From positions 62,001-126,000 of the forward strand of contig JARGSG010000018.1 of NCBI GenBank assembly GCA_030374805.1: a DNA stretch of 64,000 bases. Reading direction: 5' to 3'. Position numbers and translations under genes: made by a program. Below, in pieces: positions 55,784-64,000 of this stretch (position 1 is its first letter; every line of letters starts with the position of its first letter). Origin of the DNA: Gracilaria gracilis (Eukaryota; Rhodophyta; Florideophyceae; Gracilariales; Gracilariaceae). Below the pieces are notes generated by a model. The model searched no databases. It was given only the letters and a program-made list of their open reading frames with translations, and was not told the origin of the DNA.

Positions 55784-57958
55784 CTACGCTTCCTCCTGGT
55801 CGTTTTCCTGGTAGGGATCAGTCTCCTCGACCAGCATGACGGCCTGTGTCGGTCTTGGTGAGTACGTCTGGCGAGGCTGTCCGCCCTGGCGATATCCTAC
55901 ATTGTCCTTCGGGGTATCAGTTTTCCGTCCGGTCTGGTAGGCACTATAATAGCCTTCCTCGCGGCGTTGCTGATAATTAGCCTCCCGTATGGCCAGCAGC
56001 TTCTCCTTTAGGTCCGGGGGGAGCAACTGACAGCAGTTGGGCTCCCGCGAAAGGCAAATCCGACACGGTCTAACTGGTGCCTGCCCCTGGGGTTGCTGTA
56101 CCCTGGAGCTGGCAGGACTGGGATAAGACCGAACGGACTGAGCTGGCGTTGAAGCCGAGGGCGTAGTGGGAGGCGAGGGCATGGAAGACGCGCGGGATAC
56201 CGCGAGAACATGTTCCTCGTCTTCATCCGATACGGAATAGATCGATTCCGACGGGGTATCGATACTGTGAACCTTCCAGGCGGTACGAGAGGACTCTTTC
56301 CGAACGATTGGCTTTTGAGTATCGACCCGAACGGACTGTCTACGTGAGGCACGATGGGTGTCTCCGTACGATTCCGCGTAACGGGCAAGTGCATCGTATC
56401 CGATATTGGGATGCGAGGTGAGGTGATTCCTCACCTTTGACCGTATGGCGGCAGGGAGACCTTCGACGAAGATCCCCTTCAAATTCCGATCGGTAAAGAC
56501 ATTTCCGCAACGGAGGGCTTTCGTCCAGAGCTTCTGGGCGATTTCCGTTTCGGACATGCCTGACGCTTGGCGGTAGAGAGTGACCTCTGCGGCCGCGTCG
56601 GCATTGATGTCATCCGTTGCGTACGTGGTCAACAGAAAGTTGACTACCTCTTCGTACGTATGGAGAGACTCATCCCGAGTACGGTCGACAGCGCCAGACT
56701 CACCTTCGAGCCGAGACTGAACCAGAGCGTGCGCCGGTCCGGTCAGGTAAAACTGGACACACCAGAGGGCTGCCCCCTCAGTGAGTCCGTTATGGTTGCA
56801 AGCGGTTTTAAACCGCTGTAAGAAATTGAGCACCGATATCGGATCCGTCCCGGAAAAGGAATGACCCTTCATCTGGACATTCAATTTCTTTTGGTAGCGC
56901 GCAATCTTGCGCGCCACCCGCGAATTGTACGTCTGGCTCCTCCTGAGCAACCTGTACGTACGGCAGTCCACCACTTTGGCGAACTTCTCGTTCAAGGGCC
57001 TGATGCGTTTTAGCATCAACCTGTCCGAACGGGAACGATACCGATCGGACTTCCCCCTCCGTCGAGGGCTGCGGGAGTGTCGGTCGACTTCCGAATCCGT
57101 GCGGTCGTCATCCGACGATGACTCCGAAGAGTCCGAGTCCGTTCTGGCTGATCTTCGCCTTCTCTGGCGGCGACGGTCTTTCCATTTACGGGGCGCGTCA
57201 TCCGAATCGGAACTTCCGCTCGGTCTACCGCCTCTGCGACGGCGATTCCTCCTCTCGTCGGAAAAATCTCCTGAGCTTCCGTTCGGATCGTCCTGCGGGT
57301 TGACTGGCGGAAGGTACACTCCAGTCGGACCCCTCGTTGGGCCCTTCTTCAGTTCCGGTCGGTGTTGCCTCTCGCCGCTAGTGGGTGCATTATCCGTACG
57401 GTCAATAAAAGATTTGGGTGGGTGGGTCGGTAGCTGAGCTACCAGTGCGGCCAGTGTACTGTTCAGAGCTGACGTAGCAGGTTCCGAACGGTCTGTCTTC
57501 AGGATATTCCTGACCATATCGTGTACGATCGGTGGAATATCCTGGTGCAGAAGCGCCGGGATTCGGTCCTTGAGGTACGTCTCCACTGCCATGGGGACGT
57601 GGACCTCAATTTCCGTTCGGAGACTCTGCAGGGCGTAGGGAGCGATCCCTGCCCAGAGTTTCCGTGCGGTAGTCCGTTCGGTTAGGAGTGGCGGCGCGGG
57701 GCCAGCTTCGCCCCCGCGGCGTCTTCTCCGTTCCGGGAAAAGAAGCGAGGGCAGTTGCCTCGTCCTCATTCCGTGCGGACTTAGACCTATTACGTGCGGA
57801 ACCGTCTCGGATAATCCGTTCGGGCTCCTCTGAAGGCGTGACGTAGGCCGTCGCGTTACTTCGGGTGCTCCGACGGTCAACCGAAGCGGCATCCGAAGCG
57901 GCGCGAATTGCGACCGGTACGGACTTTGCGCTGTCTTTTTCGACCAAAGACCCTTCAC
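55784..57958 (-). pseudogene. G2 gag
   Basis: Long open gag of about 720 codons, nearly identical to the G1 gag region: the RS/Asp-rich linker, the core GHSFSGTDPISVLNFLQRFK and the C-terminal CRICLSREPNCC. The N-terminal border toward the 5' LTR at 58063 is not certain. Confidence 0.9.
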
Positions 57959-58062
57959 CCCTTTCTCCGTGCGGACGATGACTCATACTGTACGTATTGG
58001 TTCCACGATCGGTTCTGCTGCTCCGTACGGTCTCGAATTCCACTTCTAAGTCGGGAGACCAA

Positions 58063-58603
58063 TGTGGTATAATGCACAAAAAGAGAGAGTCCGAAGCGGT
58101 CTTGAGACGGGAGCGGCGGTAGCGTACAGTCTTGTGACTGTAATGAATCCGAGCGGAGAGAATGGGTGGAAGCACCGGGCGGTCGAGGGGAGAGTGGACG
58201 ATTGGTATCACCAGGCACGTACAGGAACGTGCGGAAGGGTACAAACGGTCTGAGAAACCCAATAAAGGAGTAGCCGTGCGGTCTATCGTTAGTGCAAACT
58301 AGCGAAGAAGACGTTCGGCAGAAGATGCATGTCGTTTACGATTGGGGCCTCGGGAGATCCGAGCTACAACTAAATATCGGGTCTGGGCCCCATTACTAAC
58401 TACTGTACGATCGGTCTAATTTGCACTATCACTACCAAGTCCGTACAGGTGGCCAACTTGTACGTTCGGCCAACCCGTCCGGCACTTGATCACCAAATCG
58501 TACACGTGGCGGTGTCACTGCACCGGCCAACCGTGCACTACCCCTTCGTACGTGAACGGCCAATCGGATATACAGAGCCCCAACCCGGGCCCACTATACT
58601 ACA
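58063..58603 (-). repeat. 5' LTR of G2
   Basis: 541 bp, TGTGGTATAATGC...TATACTACA as read on the plus strand; flanked by TATCC at 58604-58608. Confidence 0.9.
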
Positions 58604-58860
58604 TATCCCGTAAGAGACCATCACCACAAACGCGTGAGCCTTCTGCTAGAAGAATGGAAATTGACTTGCTCGAGAACCTTCAGCTTATGACAAAATCTAT
58701 GTCGGACCTTGCAACCGCTCAGCTTCAGAGAGAGATAAGAGAAGAGCTTGGAGAGCAGAATATGAAGCAGTTAATCACTTCTGCACTTGAAAAAGGGCAA
58801 CAGGAAATGGAGGCAAAGATGCACATTTGCAATCGAAGTACGCTTCGAGAATTGTTTGGT
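58604..58860 (+). pseudogene. DUF6818-like gene, 3' part beyond G2
   Basis: Continues the frame cut at 37934. With one copy of the target duplication the reading ...AYTDFSSLS runs on as RKRPSPQTREPSARRMEIDL. It then forms a long charged helix (LLENLQLMTKSMSDLATAQL, REIREELGEQNMKQLI), the coiled-coil tail expected after this SANT-like domain. It abuts the 3' end of the CAF-1-like pseudogene on the other strand. Confidence 0.5.
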
Positions 58861-58869
58861 CGCCCCCAT

Positions 58870-61061
58870 TCAGCGTCACAATCGTGATCATATTCCAGCT
58901 CACTATCCTTTCTGAATGGGCGACGACCCATAACGACTCTTGACTTGAGAAAAGTACCGTAGTACGCAGGCCGTTAGTTCTCGTTGAAGTGCAACAGTTC
59001 GGTCGCGCCCTGCTTCCCTCGCCCTCGCACTTCAGCGTGCTTTCTTGGAAATCGGAGGTAGGGATCATCGCAAAGAGCCCGACGGCGAACACGGTAGTCT
59101 TGAAGAACGCTGTTGATAGTCTTTTCCGCTTTCTTTCTCCGCATGGCACAATCCCCTAGATGGGACTTGAGATCGCCGGCTCCTTCCTTGAGTAGTTGGT
59201 CCAGTGCCGATATGGACATGAACTGTAGTTCAGATAGCAGCTACCAGTTGGCGCCCATGACATCCGTATCGTCCGCAACCTCTTGCGCATAATGACCAGA
59301 ACGCTCGCGAGACAGGTGGTGAACATGCTGAGCATCGTCTCGCTGACGCTTTTCAATCTTGGGTTTCACAAAGCGCTTCATAAAGGAGGCCTGCGCATTC
59401 TCCTAACCACGGTGCGTCTTCATTTCTTTCTCCTTCAGTCCATTCGTCTCACTCTGTTTGGCGGCCTCTTTTGCACGCCGTTCCTTCTCGAGCCTCGCTG
59501 CTTCGGCAGTCATCCTGCGCTTGCGATCGTTTTCGGCTTGTTGGTTAGCCTTCTCTAATTGCAGTTTGAGGCCATCCAGCTGCGCGTCGCTGACATTAAG
59601 TCCCTTCCCCTCGAGCGCGAGGATAACGCGCACGTGCAGCTCGATGCGAGATTTGAAGCGTGGCATGGCGCACCAGGTCTTGACGAGCTGCTCGACAAAG
59701 GCCAACGGCAGATGAGTAATCTCAGCCTCAAACACTCGCACGCGCACTTGTTCTACGACGGAGTGCGAGTTCATCAGCTGCGGTGGGGTGGGAGGCGGCG
59801 TCAAAAACAGTGAGCTTTCAAGTGTGGCCATGAGCGCGTCGAAAATTTACGACAGATGAGTTCCAGACACGCCGTATTTGACAAAGTGACCAGCCTCATT
59901 GGATCGGAAAGCTGGAACATATGACTTGTCCGCCGCATGCATTGCTACCAACGAGTTGACCTCAGAGCCGAGAACACCCTGTAGCTCGTGAGCAACGACA
60001 CGCACGATCTGCGTCGCATCGGGTGGCATGCCGTCAGACGGGTAACGAAGATTTAACGAGAAGCGCGTAGCCTCTTCAACGGTGTTGTGCAGTCGTTAGG
60101 AGTAGTGTATCAACGTAGGCTCACGTGCACGCGGCGCAATGCGACTGCGACAGAACTGCTTGGCGTTCTGTGCGAGCTGCACCACGTGCTGTGCGGGCTG
60201 TACGGCGACTGCCGAGGGCTGACACGACACGCGCTGTTGAGCCACCGCCGACGGCTGAGATGACATGCGCTGTGAAGCAACAGCGGAGGGCAGAGATGAA
60301 ACACGCTGTGGAGCAACAGCCGACGACTGAGACGCCAGGCGATATGGAGCAACAGCCGACGAGGACTGAGACGCCATGTGCATTTGAGCCACAGCCGAAG
60401 GCAAAGACGGCACTTCCTGTAGAGCAGCAGCAGAAGGCCGCGCCGACGCACCAACAGGCGCGAGATCGCGACGCACACTCACAGGCGCCGTCTGCAGCTG
60501 CACATGCGTGCGCGCGGGCATGTACATGGCAAAAGTGGCGGCGAACGGCGCGAAAGCGCGCGACGGCGCGGGTTGACGCGGCGACGCCGCCACGCCAGCG
60601 GCTGGTGGCAACGAGGCGGGTGGCGGCGGTGGCGGCGCGTACGGCAACGAAGTGCGCGGCGGCAATTGTGGCGGACGGCAGGGGCGGGGCGGGCGGTGAC
60701 GGCGAGGCGGGCGGCGACGGTGGGCGCGGGTGTGTGGCGACGGCGCGGCGCACACGGACGATGGGACTGCACTGGGGACGAGGCGCGACCGGTCGATGCG
60801 CAGCAGAATTGCGCCCGCGGGTGTTGCGCGCTGCGTGGTGATGTTTTGCTTCGGGGCGGTGTTTTTCGGCCCCGCGCCGAATTGCGCACGACGAAGCGCG
60901 TACACACGTGTGGACGCTGGCGCGGCGCGGCTGTGTGGACGTGTCCGTGAAGAAGGACGGTGTGAATCATCAACAACGGGAAGAAAAGTTAACAAGGCAC
61001 GGTTGGGACACGCGGCGCGCGTCCCAACCGCGCAGCCCAGCCGCGCAGCTGGCGCAGCCAA
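58870..61061 (-). pseudogene. CAF-1 large-subunit (CHAF1A/FAS1-like) pseudogene
   Basis: One continuous frame of about 730 codons. CAF-1 p150 marks: a Lys/Glu-rich coiled coil (LKLQLEKANQQAENDRKRRM, ARLEKERRAKEAAK), then ASFMKRFVKPKIEKR, then TELLHFNEN and RPAYYGTFLKSR with RPFRKDSELEYDHDCDAEW, which match the conserved ...LLQFxENxRPAYxGT and LDYExDSDEEW signatures. CAF-1 deposits H3-H4 on replicated DNA in the nucleus. The first 320 residues are Pro/Ala/Ser-rich with ~15-residue repeats (SSLPSAVASQRM-like) and are assigned here only because they share the frame. Five in-frame stops break it (60096, 59847, 59403, 59241, 58974), with no frameshift. It is cut off after the acidic DAEW, so the C-terminus is missing. 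Confidence 0.7.
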
Positions 61062-61064
61062 CGC

Positions 61065-61812
61065 ATGGCGTCCAGTTCAGCGCCTTCTTCTCCGGTTGTC
61101 GCACCGCGCGCGCCGCCGTCCACGCACAATCCGCAGCGCATCGAGCACTTCCTGCTCAAAGACCTGGACACGCGCACGCGCAGCTTCGTCACGGGCCACG
61201 ACTGGGTGGAGAAGAGCACCGTGCCGCCGCTGGTGGCGTCCGCCAAGCCGGCGTCCGTCATGCAGCCGTTGCCGCCCAGCGTGGCGCAGAGCGGCGGGCG
61301 AGCCCGCGCCGCTCAGACCAAGGCCAGCTTTGCAGAAGCGCGCGCGCTCAGATGAGCTGCAGCGCATGTATATTACGCTGAAACAGGACGACCATGTGCA
61401 CGTTGAGGTGCATCGGAAGAGGAAGAGGGATCGGCGCTTTGGTACTGCGTATCTGTGGCAGCGCTTTGCGGCGCACCATGGCGCGACTCGCATGATTGAG
61501 TTTAACAAGTTGGGTACGTATCTGGCGCCTGCTGGACAGGATGCGTTGATAAAGCTTTGGGATGTGGATTGCTACTTGCAGGATGCGCGTGGCACTGGCG
61601 TGAATGGTACGCACTCGGCGTACATGTACTTTAGAAGGAGCGCGCCGGCTGCTGTGTTCAAGGGACATAGTTCGGATATCACCGCGTTGAGCTGGAGCAA
61701 GAACCACTTTTTGCTGTCGGCTAGCATGGAAAAGACCATCCGTCTGTGGCCCTACAACTCAAAGGCGTGTCTTCGACGCTTTTTGCACTATGACTTTGTC
61801 ACGAATGGTTGA
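61065..61812 (+). pseudogene. WDR44-like WD40 protein, truncated and frameshifted
   Basis: The N-terminal part starts MASSSAPSSPVVAPRAPPST with EHFLLKDLDTRTRSFVTGHD. From about 61330 the meaningful frame changes. It then reads KRARSDELQRMYITLKQDDH, WQRFAAHHGATRMIEFNKLG, YLAPAGQDALIKLWDVD (first WD repeat) and FKGHSSDITALSWSKNHFLL, ASMEKTIRLWPYNSKACLRR, FLHYDFVT (second). AHHGA, AGQDxxIKLW and the H-x-DFVT junction are typical of WDR44 and its plant/algal relatives, which have six or seven repeats. Here the protein stops after two repeats, where PEP carboxylase sequence begins. It is divergent to the CAF-1-like gene, with starts only a few bases apart. Confidence 0.65.
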
Positions 61813-62460
61813 ATGTGCTGAAAAGCATTGTATCACTCTGCGTTTCTTCCACGGTCGTGGAGGTACTCTTGGGCGAGTTGGACGCCCGCAGCATCTGGAT
61901 AATTTTGTTACATCGCCGCCGCGCACGGTGAACAAGTATCTGAGGGTGAGCATCTAAGGAGAGGTGATGGAACAGGACTTTGGTTTACCGTCGTTGGCTT
62001 GGGATACTTTAGAGGTTTATACCACTGCGATGTTGGAGGCCGATCTCAACGACCCTGTGCCGGTGAAGAAGAAGTATCGCGATGTACTGGATTATGATGT
62101 CTCAGATATCTTGCGCCAAGTACCGTGAGATTTTTCACTGCGATGATCGTTTCGTTCAGTACTTTTGCTCAGCGACATCTGAAAAAGAGCTTGTGCTACT
62201 CAAACTTGGTTGGAGACCGCAAGAACGTAAGCAGGGTGGTGTTCAAGGGTTGCGCGCCATTTCATGGGTGTCTGCATGGACTCAGACGAGACTGCACTTG
62301 CCTATATGGTAGGGACTTGGCTCTGCGCTTCAGGCTGGGATGAAGGTGATGAACCTCACCGATTTACTTCGAGACATGTATGAGACATGGTCATTTTTCA
62401 GGTCGTTCTTTGATCTCATTGAAATGATTTTAGCAAAGTCCGCACCCGTGAGTGAGCTGC
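61805..62460 (+). pseudogene. Phosphoenolpyruvate carboxylase C-terminal fragment
   Basis: Begins MVECAEKHCITLRFFHGRGG, containing the catalytic FHGRGG loop of PEPC. It continues with GRVGRPQHL, YLRVSI, GEVMEQDFG, then YREIFHCDDRFVQYFC, GWRPQERKQGGVQGLRAISW, VSAWTQTRLHLPIW and LLRDMYETWSFFRSFFDLIE. PEPC carboxylates PEP to oxaloacetate in the cytosol. Only about the last quarter of the enzyme is present. Damage: TAA at 61955-61957 where PEPC has the Gln of VQGEV, a frame change near 62100 and TAG at 62310-62312. The extreme C-terminus is lost. It is fused directly to the WDR44-like fragment. Confidence 0.85.
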
Positions 62461-62562
62461 ACACATTGCCCTCCGCCGCCACGTCCAAGTGGCATGGGAC
62501 CACCTGCACCACACCAGCCCACAAATGGTATGCGAAATGAAGCACGAGGTGCCAAGACCAAT

Positions 62563-63825
62563 TTACATGTGGTCTGGGTCTTGTTTCTCGCTATACACAG
62601 ATGCAATTTGGCTATGACCCATGGTGCGGGTGCGGTAATTAACGAGATGACAAGCCAAATACAGCAAGCGACCACGTTTGTGATGGTTCGAAGGCAGAAC
62701 TCTAATCAACCTCCGGAACGGAGCTTTAAACCCACGAACACCCCACTCCGCGCATTGTCGCTCACTGGGGTATATTCGCTGGAGTACCAGGTCAATTGCC
62801 GCACATCCCGTTGATATGGATAGATTTCTTCGTTCGTTTAACTTCCGAGCTCGTACAACCTTTCCCGCTTTGATTCGAGTGTCGTTCACGAACGCCGAGT
62901 CTCCCAATATCGCATATCCCGCCGGCGTGTTGCAGTCAGGAATTAGCTTGGGCCAGTATAATCCAGATATTTATGCCAGTTTACTATCATGGTAACTCCC
63001 AGGATAATTCAAAGCTGCATGTATGACTTCACCTTTGAAGTTCCAGACTAACAGATTGGTTGCCTCAACCCGTTGCGATATTGTGTTGTAGAATGCATTT
63101 TGCGTGTCGGGATCGCCAAAGTTTGGTACATCCAGTCGAGCGCCGTCACTTACACCAAACACTCCGCGGAGCGCATATCCATGGATTCTATTCTTCTCCA
63201 ATAATGCACAAGATTCTCTCATTTCTGGTTCTGTCAACCATTCTATTCTGAATTGTGAATGTGCAGTGTCTTGCGTCACATTCCAAAGAACTTCAACGCC
63301 GTAATCTAGCCACTCGGATAAGGAAGAGGGAATGATTCCAAATATGGAGCACAGAGAATATTCTGCATCTCCTGTTTTCATTTACGATAGGGCAAGGCCC
63401 AACAAATCTTCAGTATTCAGTATTGCTTTTCTTTCCCATGTGGTGGTTGATGTTCGAAAGGGAGAACCATATCTTGTAATTGAACGTTGTGCCGAAAACC
63501 AAGGGAGAAGATCACCAAAGAAGGCTGCTTTGTTGAAATTTGTTGCAACAATATAGTCTGCATCTGTTCCACACAGAAACAGACGGCGCCATGGTGTTTT
63601 GTGCAAGTGCGGGCGTATAATGCCAGAGCGCAGGAACTTTGGGCTTATTGTCTTTCTTCGTTTACGTCTTGTATGTTTTCGGCGTTTGCTTTGACGATCA
63701 CGGAAAGGAAGAAGAAAGAGAATACAGGCGGCCTCGAGCAGAAGAAGAGAATTACTTTTTGAGCGTGGCATGAGAGAAAGTTGTCTTGTGAGAGCAGGAG
63801 CGAAAGCTTGTTCATGTGCTTGCAT
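62563..63825 (-). pseudogene. PIF/Harbinger-type DDE transposase with two in-frame stops
   Basis: A single frame of about 421 codons from MQAHEQAFAPALTRQL. It has the family marks in order: WRRLFLCGTDADYIVATNF, a helix-turn-helix-like part ending in LCSIFGIIPSSLSEWLDYGV, first Asp in GVSDGARLDVPNFGDPDTQN, second Asp in LNYPGSYHDSKLA, GLYWPKLIPD, AILGDSAFV, and the Glu in PSERQCAEWGVRGFKAPFRR followed by a C-terminal helix. This is the DDE_Tnp_4 nuclease. TAA codons at 63382-63384 and 62971-62973 interrupt it; the frame itself never shifts. No Myb-like partner gene of the element is seen. The element's ends are uncertain (see the inverted repeat at 63876). Confidence 0.8.
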
Positions 63826-63875
63826 GTTGTTATGCGTTTGGGAAATAAAGATGCGATTTACTTACACGAAAGCTC

Positions 63876-63947
63876 CTTGTTGCCAGAACTTGGCGTCTGT
63901 ACGGGGTGCCGCTGACCCCGTCTAGACGCCAAGTCTTCGGTAACAAG
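63876..63947. repeat. 32-bp imperfect inverted repeat at window edge
   Basis: The left arm 63876-63907 and right arm 63915-63947 pair with few mismatches around a 7-base spacer. Shared core ACTTGGCGTCT and ACGGGGT. ACTTGGCGTCTG occurs once more at 63982-63993. It lies 50 bases upstream of the transposase start and may be a TIR cluster. Confidence 0.7.
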
Positions 63948-64000
63948 AACTTCTACGTGCACGCTTTTGATTTGCTCGTCAACTTGGCGTCTGGGACTCT

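Larger units (their letters stand above)
37935..58603 (-). mobile_element. Ty3/gypsy chromodomain element G2, interrupted by G1
   Basis: The minus-strand element has LTRs at 37935-38477 and 58063-58603. They differ at about 14-15 positions in 541 (2.5-3%), so G2 is the older of the pair. Its target duplication (TATCA/TATCC, one mismatch) lies in the coding frame of the DUF6818-like gene. Gag and pol are near copies of those of G1. Besides the G1 insertion in the last part of pol, about one break is seen. The 3' module (38478-40787) is unlike that of G1. Confidence 0.9.

Noticed and set aside
60125-60841. 238-codon plus-strand frame opposite the CAF-1-like N-terminus
   Set aside because: Composition follows from the GC-rich repeats of the minus-strand frame; no domain or promoter supports it.
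58870-63825. Reassigned genetic code with TAA/TAG as glutamine
   Set aside because: Long frames elsewhere (E1 pol, the 551- and 732-codon frames, the gag-like frame, cysteine-rich genes) hold no internal TAA/TAG and end on them. The PEPC and WDR44-like copies also have frame changes. Gene decay is simpler.

Overview
The window is eukaryotic. It has long intron-poor reading frames, TATA-type promoters, two families of autonomous LTR retrotransposons with nested insertions, PIF/Harbinger and MITE-like DNA transposons, and fragments of nuclear housekeeping genes (a CAF-1 large subunit, a WDR44-like WD40 protein, PEP carboxylase). Compact genes, secreted cysteine-rich proteins and a heavy Copia/Gypsy load would fit a florideophyte red alga of the Chondrus type. 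That assignment is inference from gene style, not from a marker gene.

Layout. 1-7.2 kb: a Ty1/copia element on the minus strand with a convergent 551-codon frame after pol, followed by a TIR element (7.19-7.94). 8.2-19 kb: the main host-gene stretch, with two paralogous secreted cysteine-rich genes (8235 and 17787), a vWA-like secreted protein (11896-12564, minus), an array of about ten hairpin units of 83 bp (9.59-10.38), several near-perfect palindromes, a small gene split by a compact gag-only LTR element (14423-16613), and a solo LTR just upstream of the second cysteine-rich gene. 19-24.4 kb: mostly non-coding, with a tRNA-like sequence, a hairpin MITE and a 5'-truncated leucine-rich-repeat-like gene. 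24.4-31.1 kb: a MITE split by a Copia element with identical 205-bp LTRs and a clean 5-bp target duplication. 31.7 kb: a second solo LTR. 33.8-35.0 kb: a secreted collagen-like gene.

37.3-58.9 kb is a three-level nest. A DUF6818-like host gene is split by chromodomain Ty3/gypsy element G2 (minus), which is itself split by a younger sister element G1 (plus). Both junctions carry 5-bp target duplications. G1 and G2 share LTR, gag and pol but have unrelated 3' modules: G1 carries a 732-codon antisense frame, G2 a series of hairpins. Both are saturated with the palindrome CCGNNCGG.

58.9-64 kb is a graveyard of host gene copies. A CAF-1 frame of about 730 codons is interrupted only by nonsense codons. 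A WDR44-like fragment is joined to a PEP carboxylase C-terminal fragment. A Harbinger transposase has two in-frame TAA codons, and a 32-bp inverted repeat lies at the edge.

The strongest candidates for something undescribed are the two unrelated LTR elements that each carry a long antisense frame after pol, the exchangeable 3' modules of G1/G2, the CCGNNCGG saturation, and the 83-bp hairpin array.
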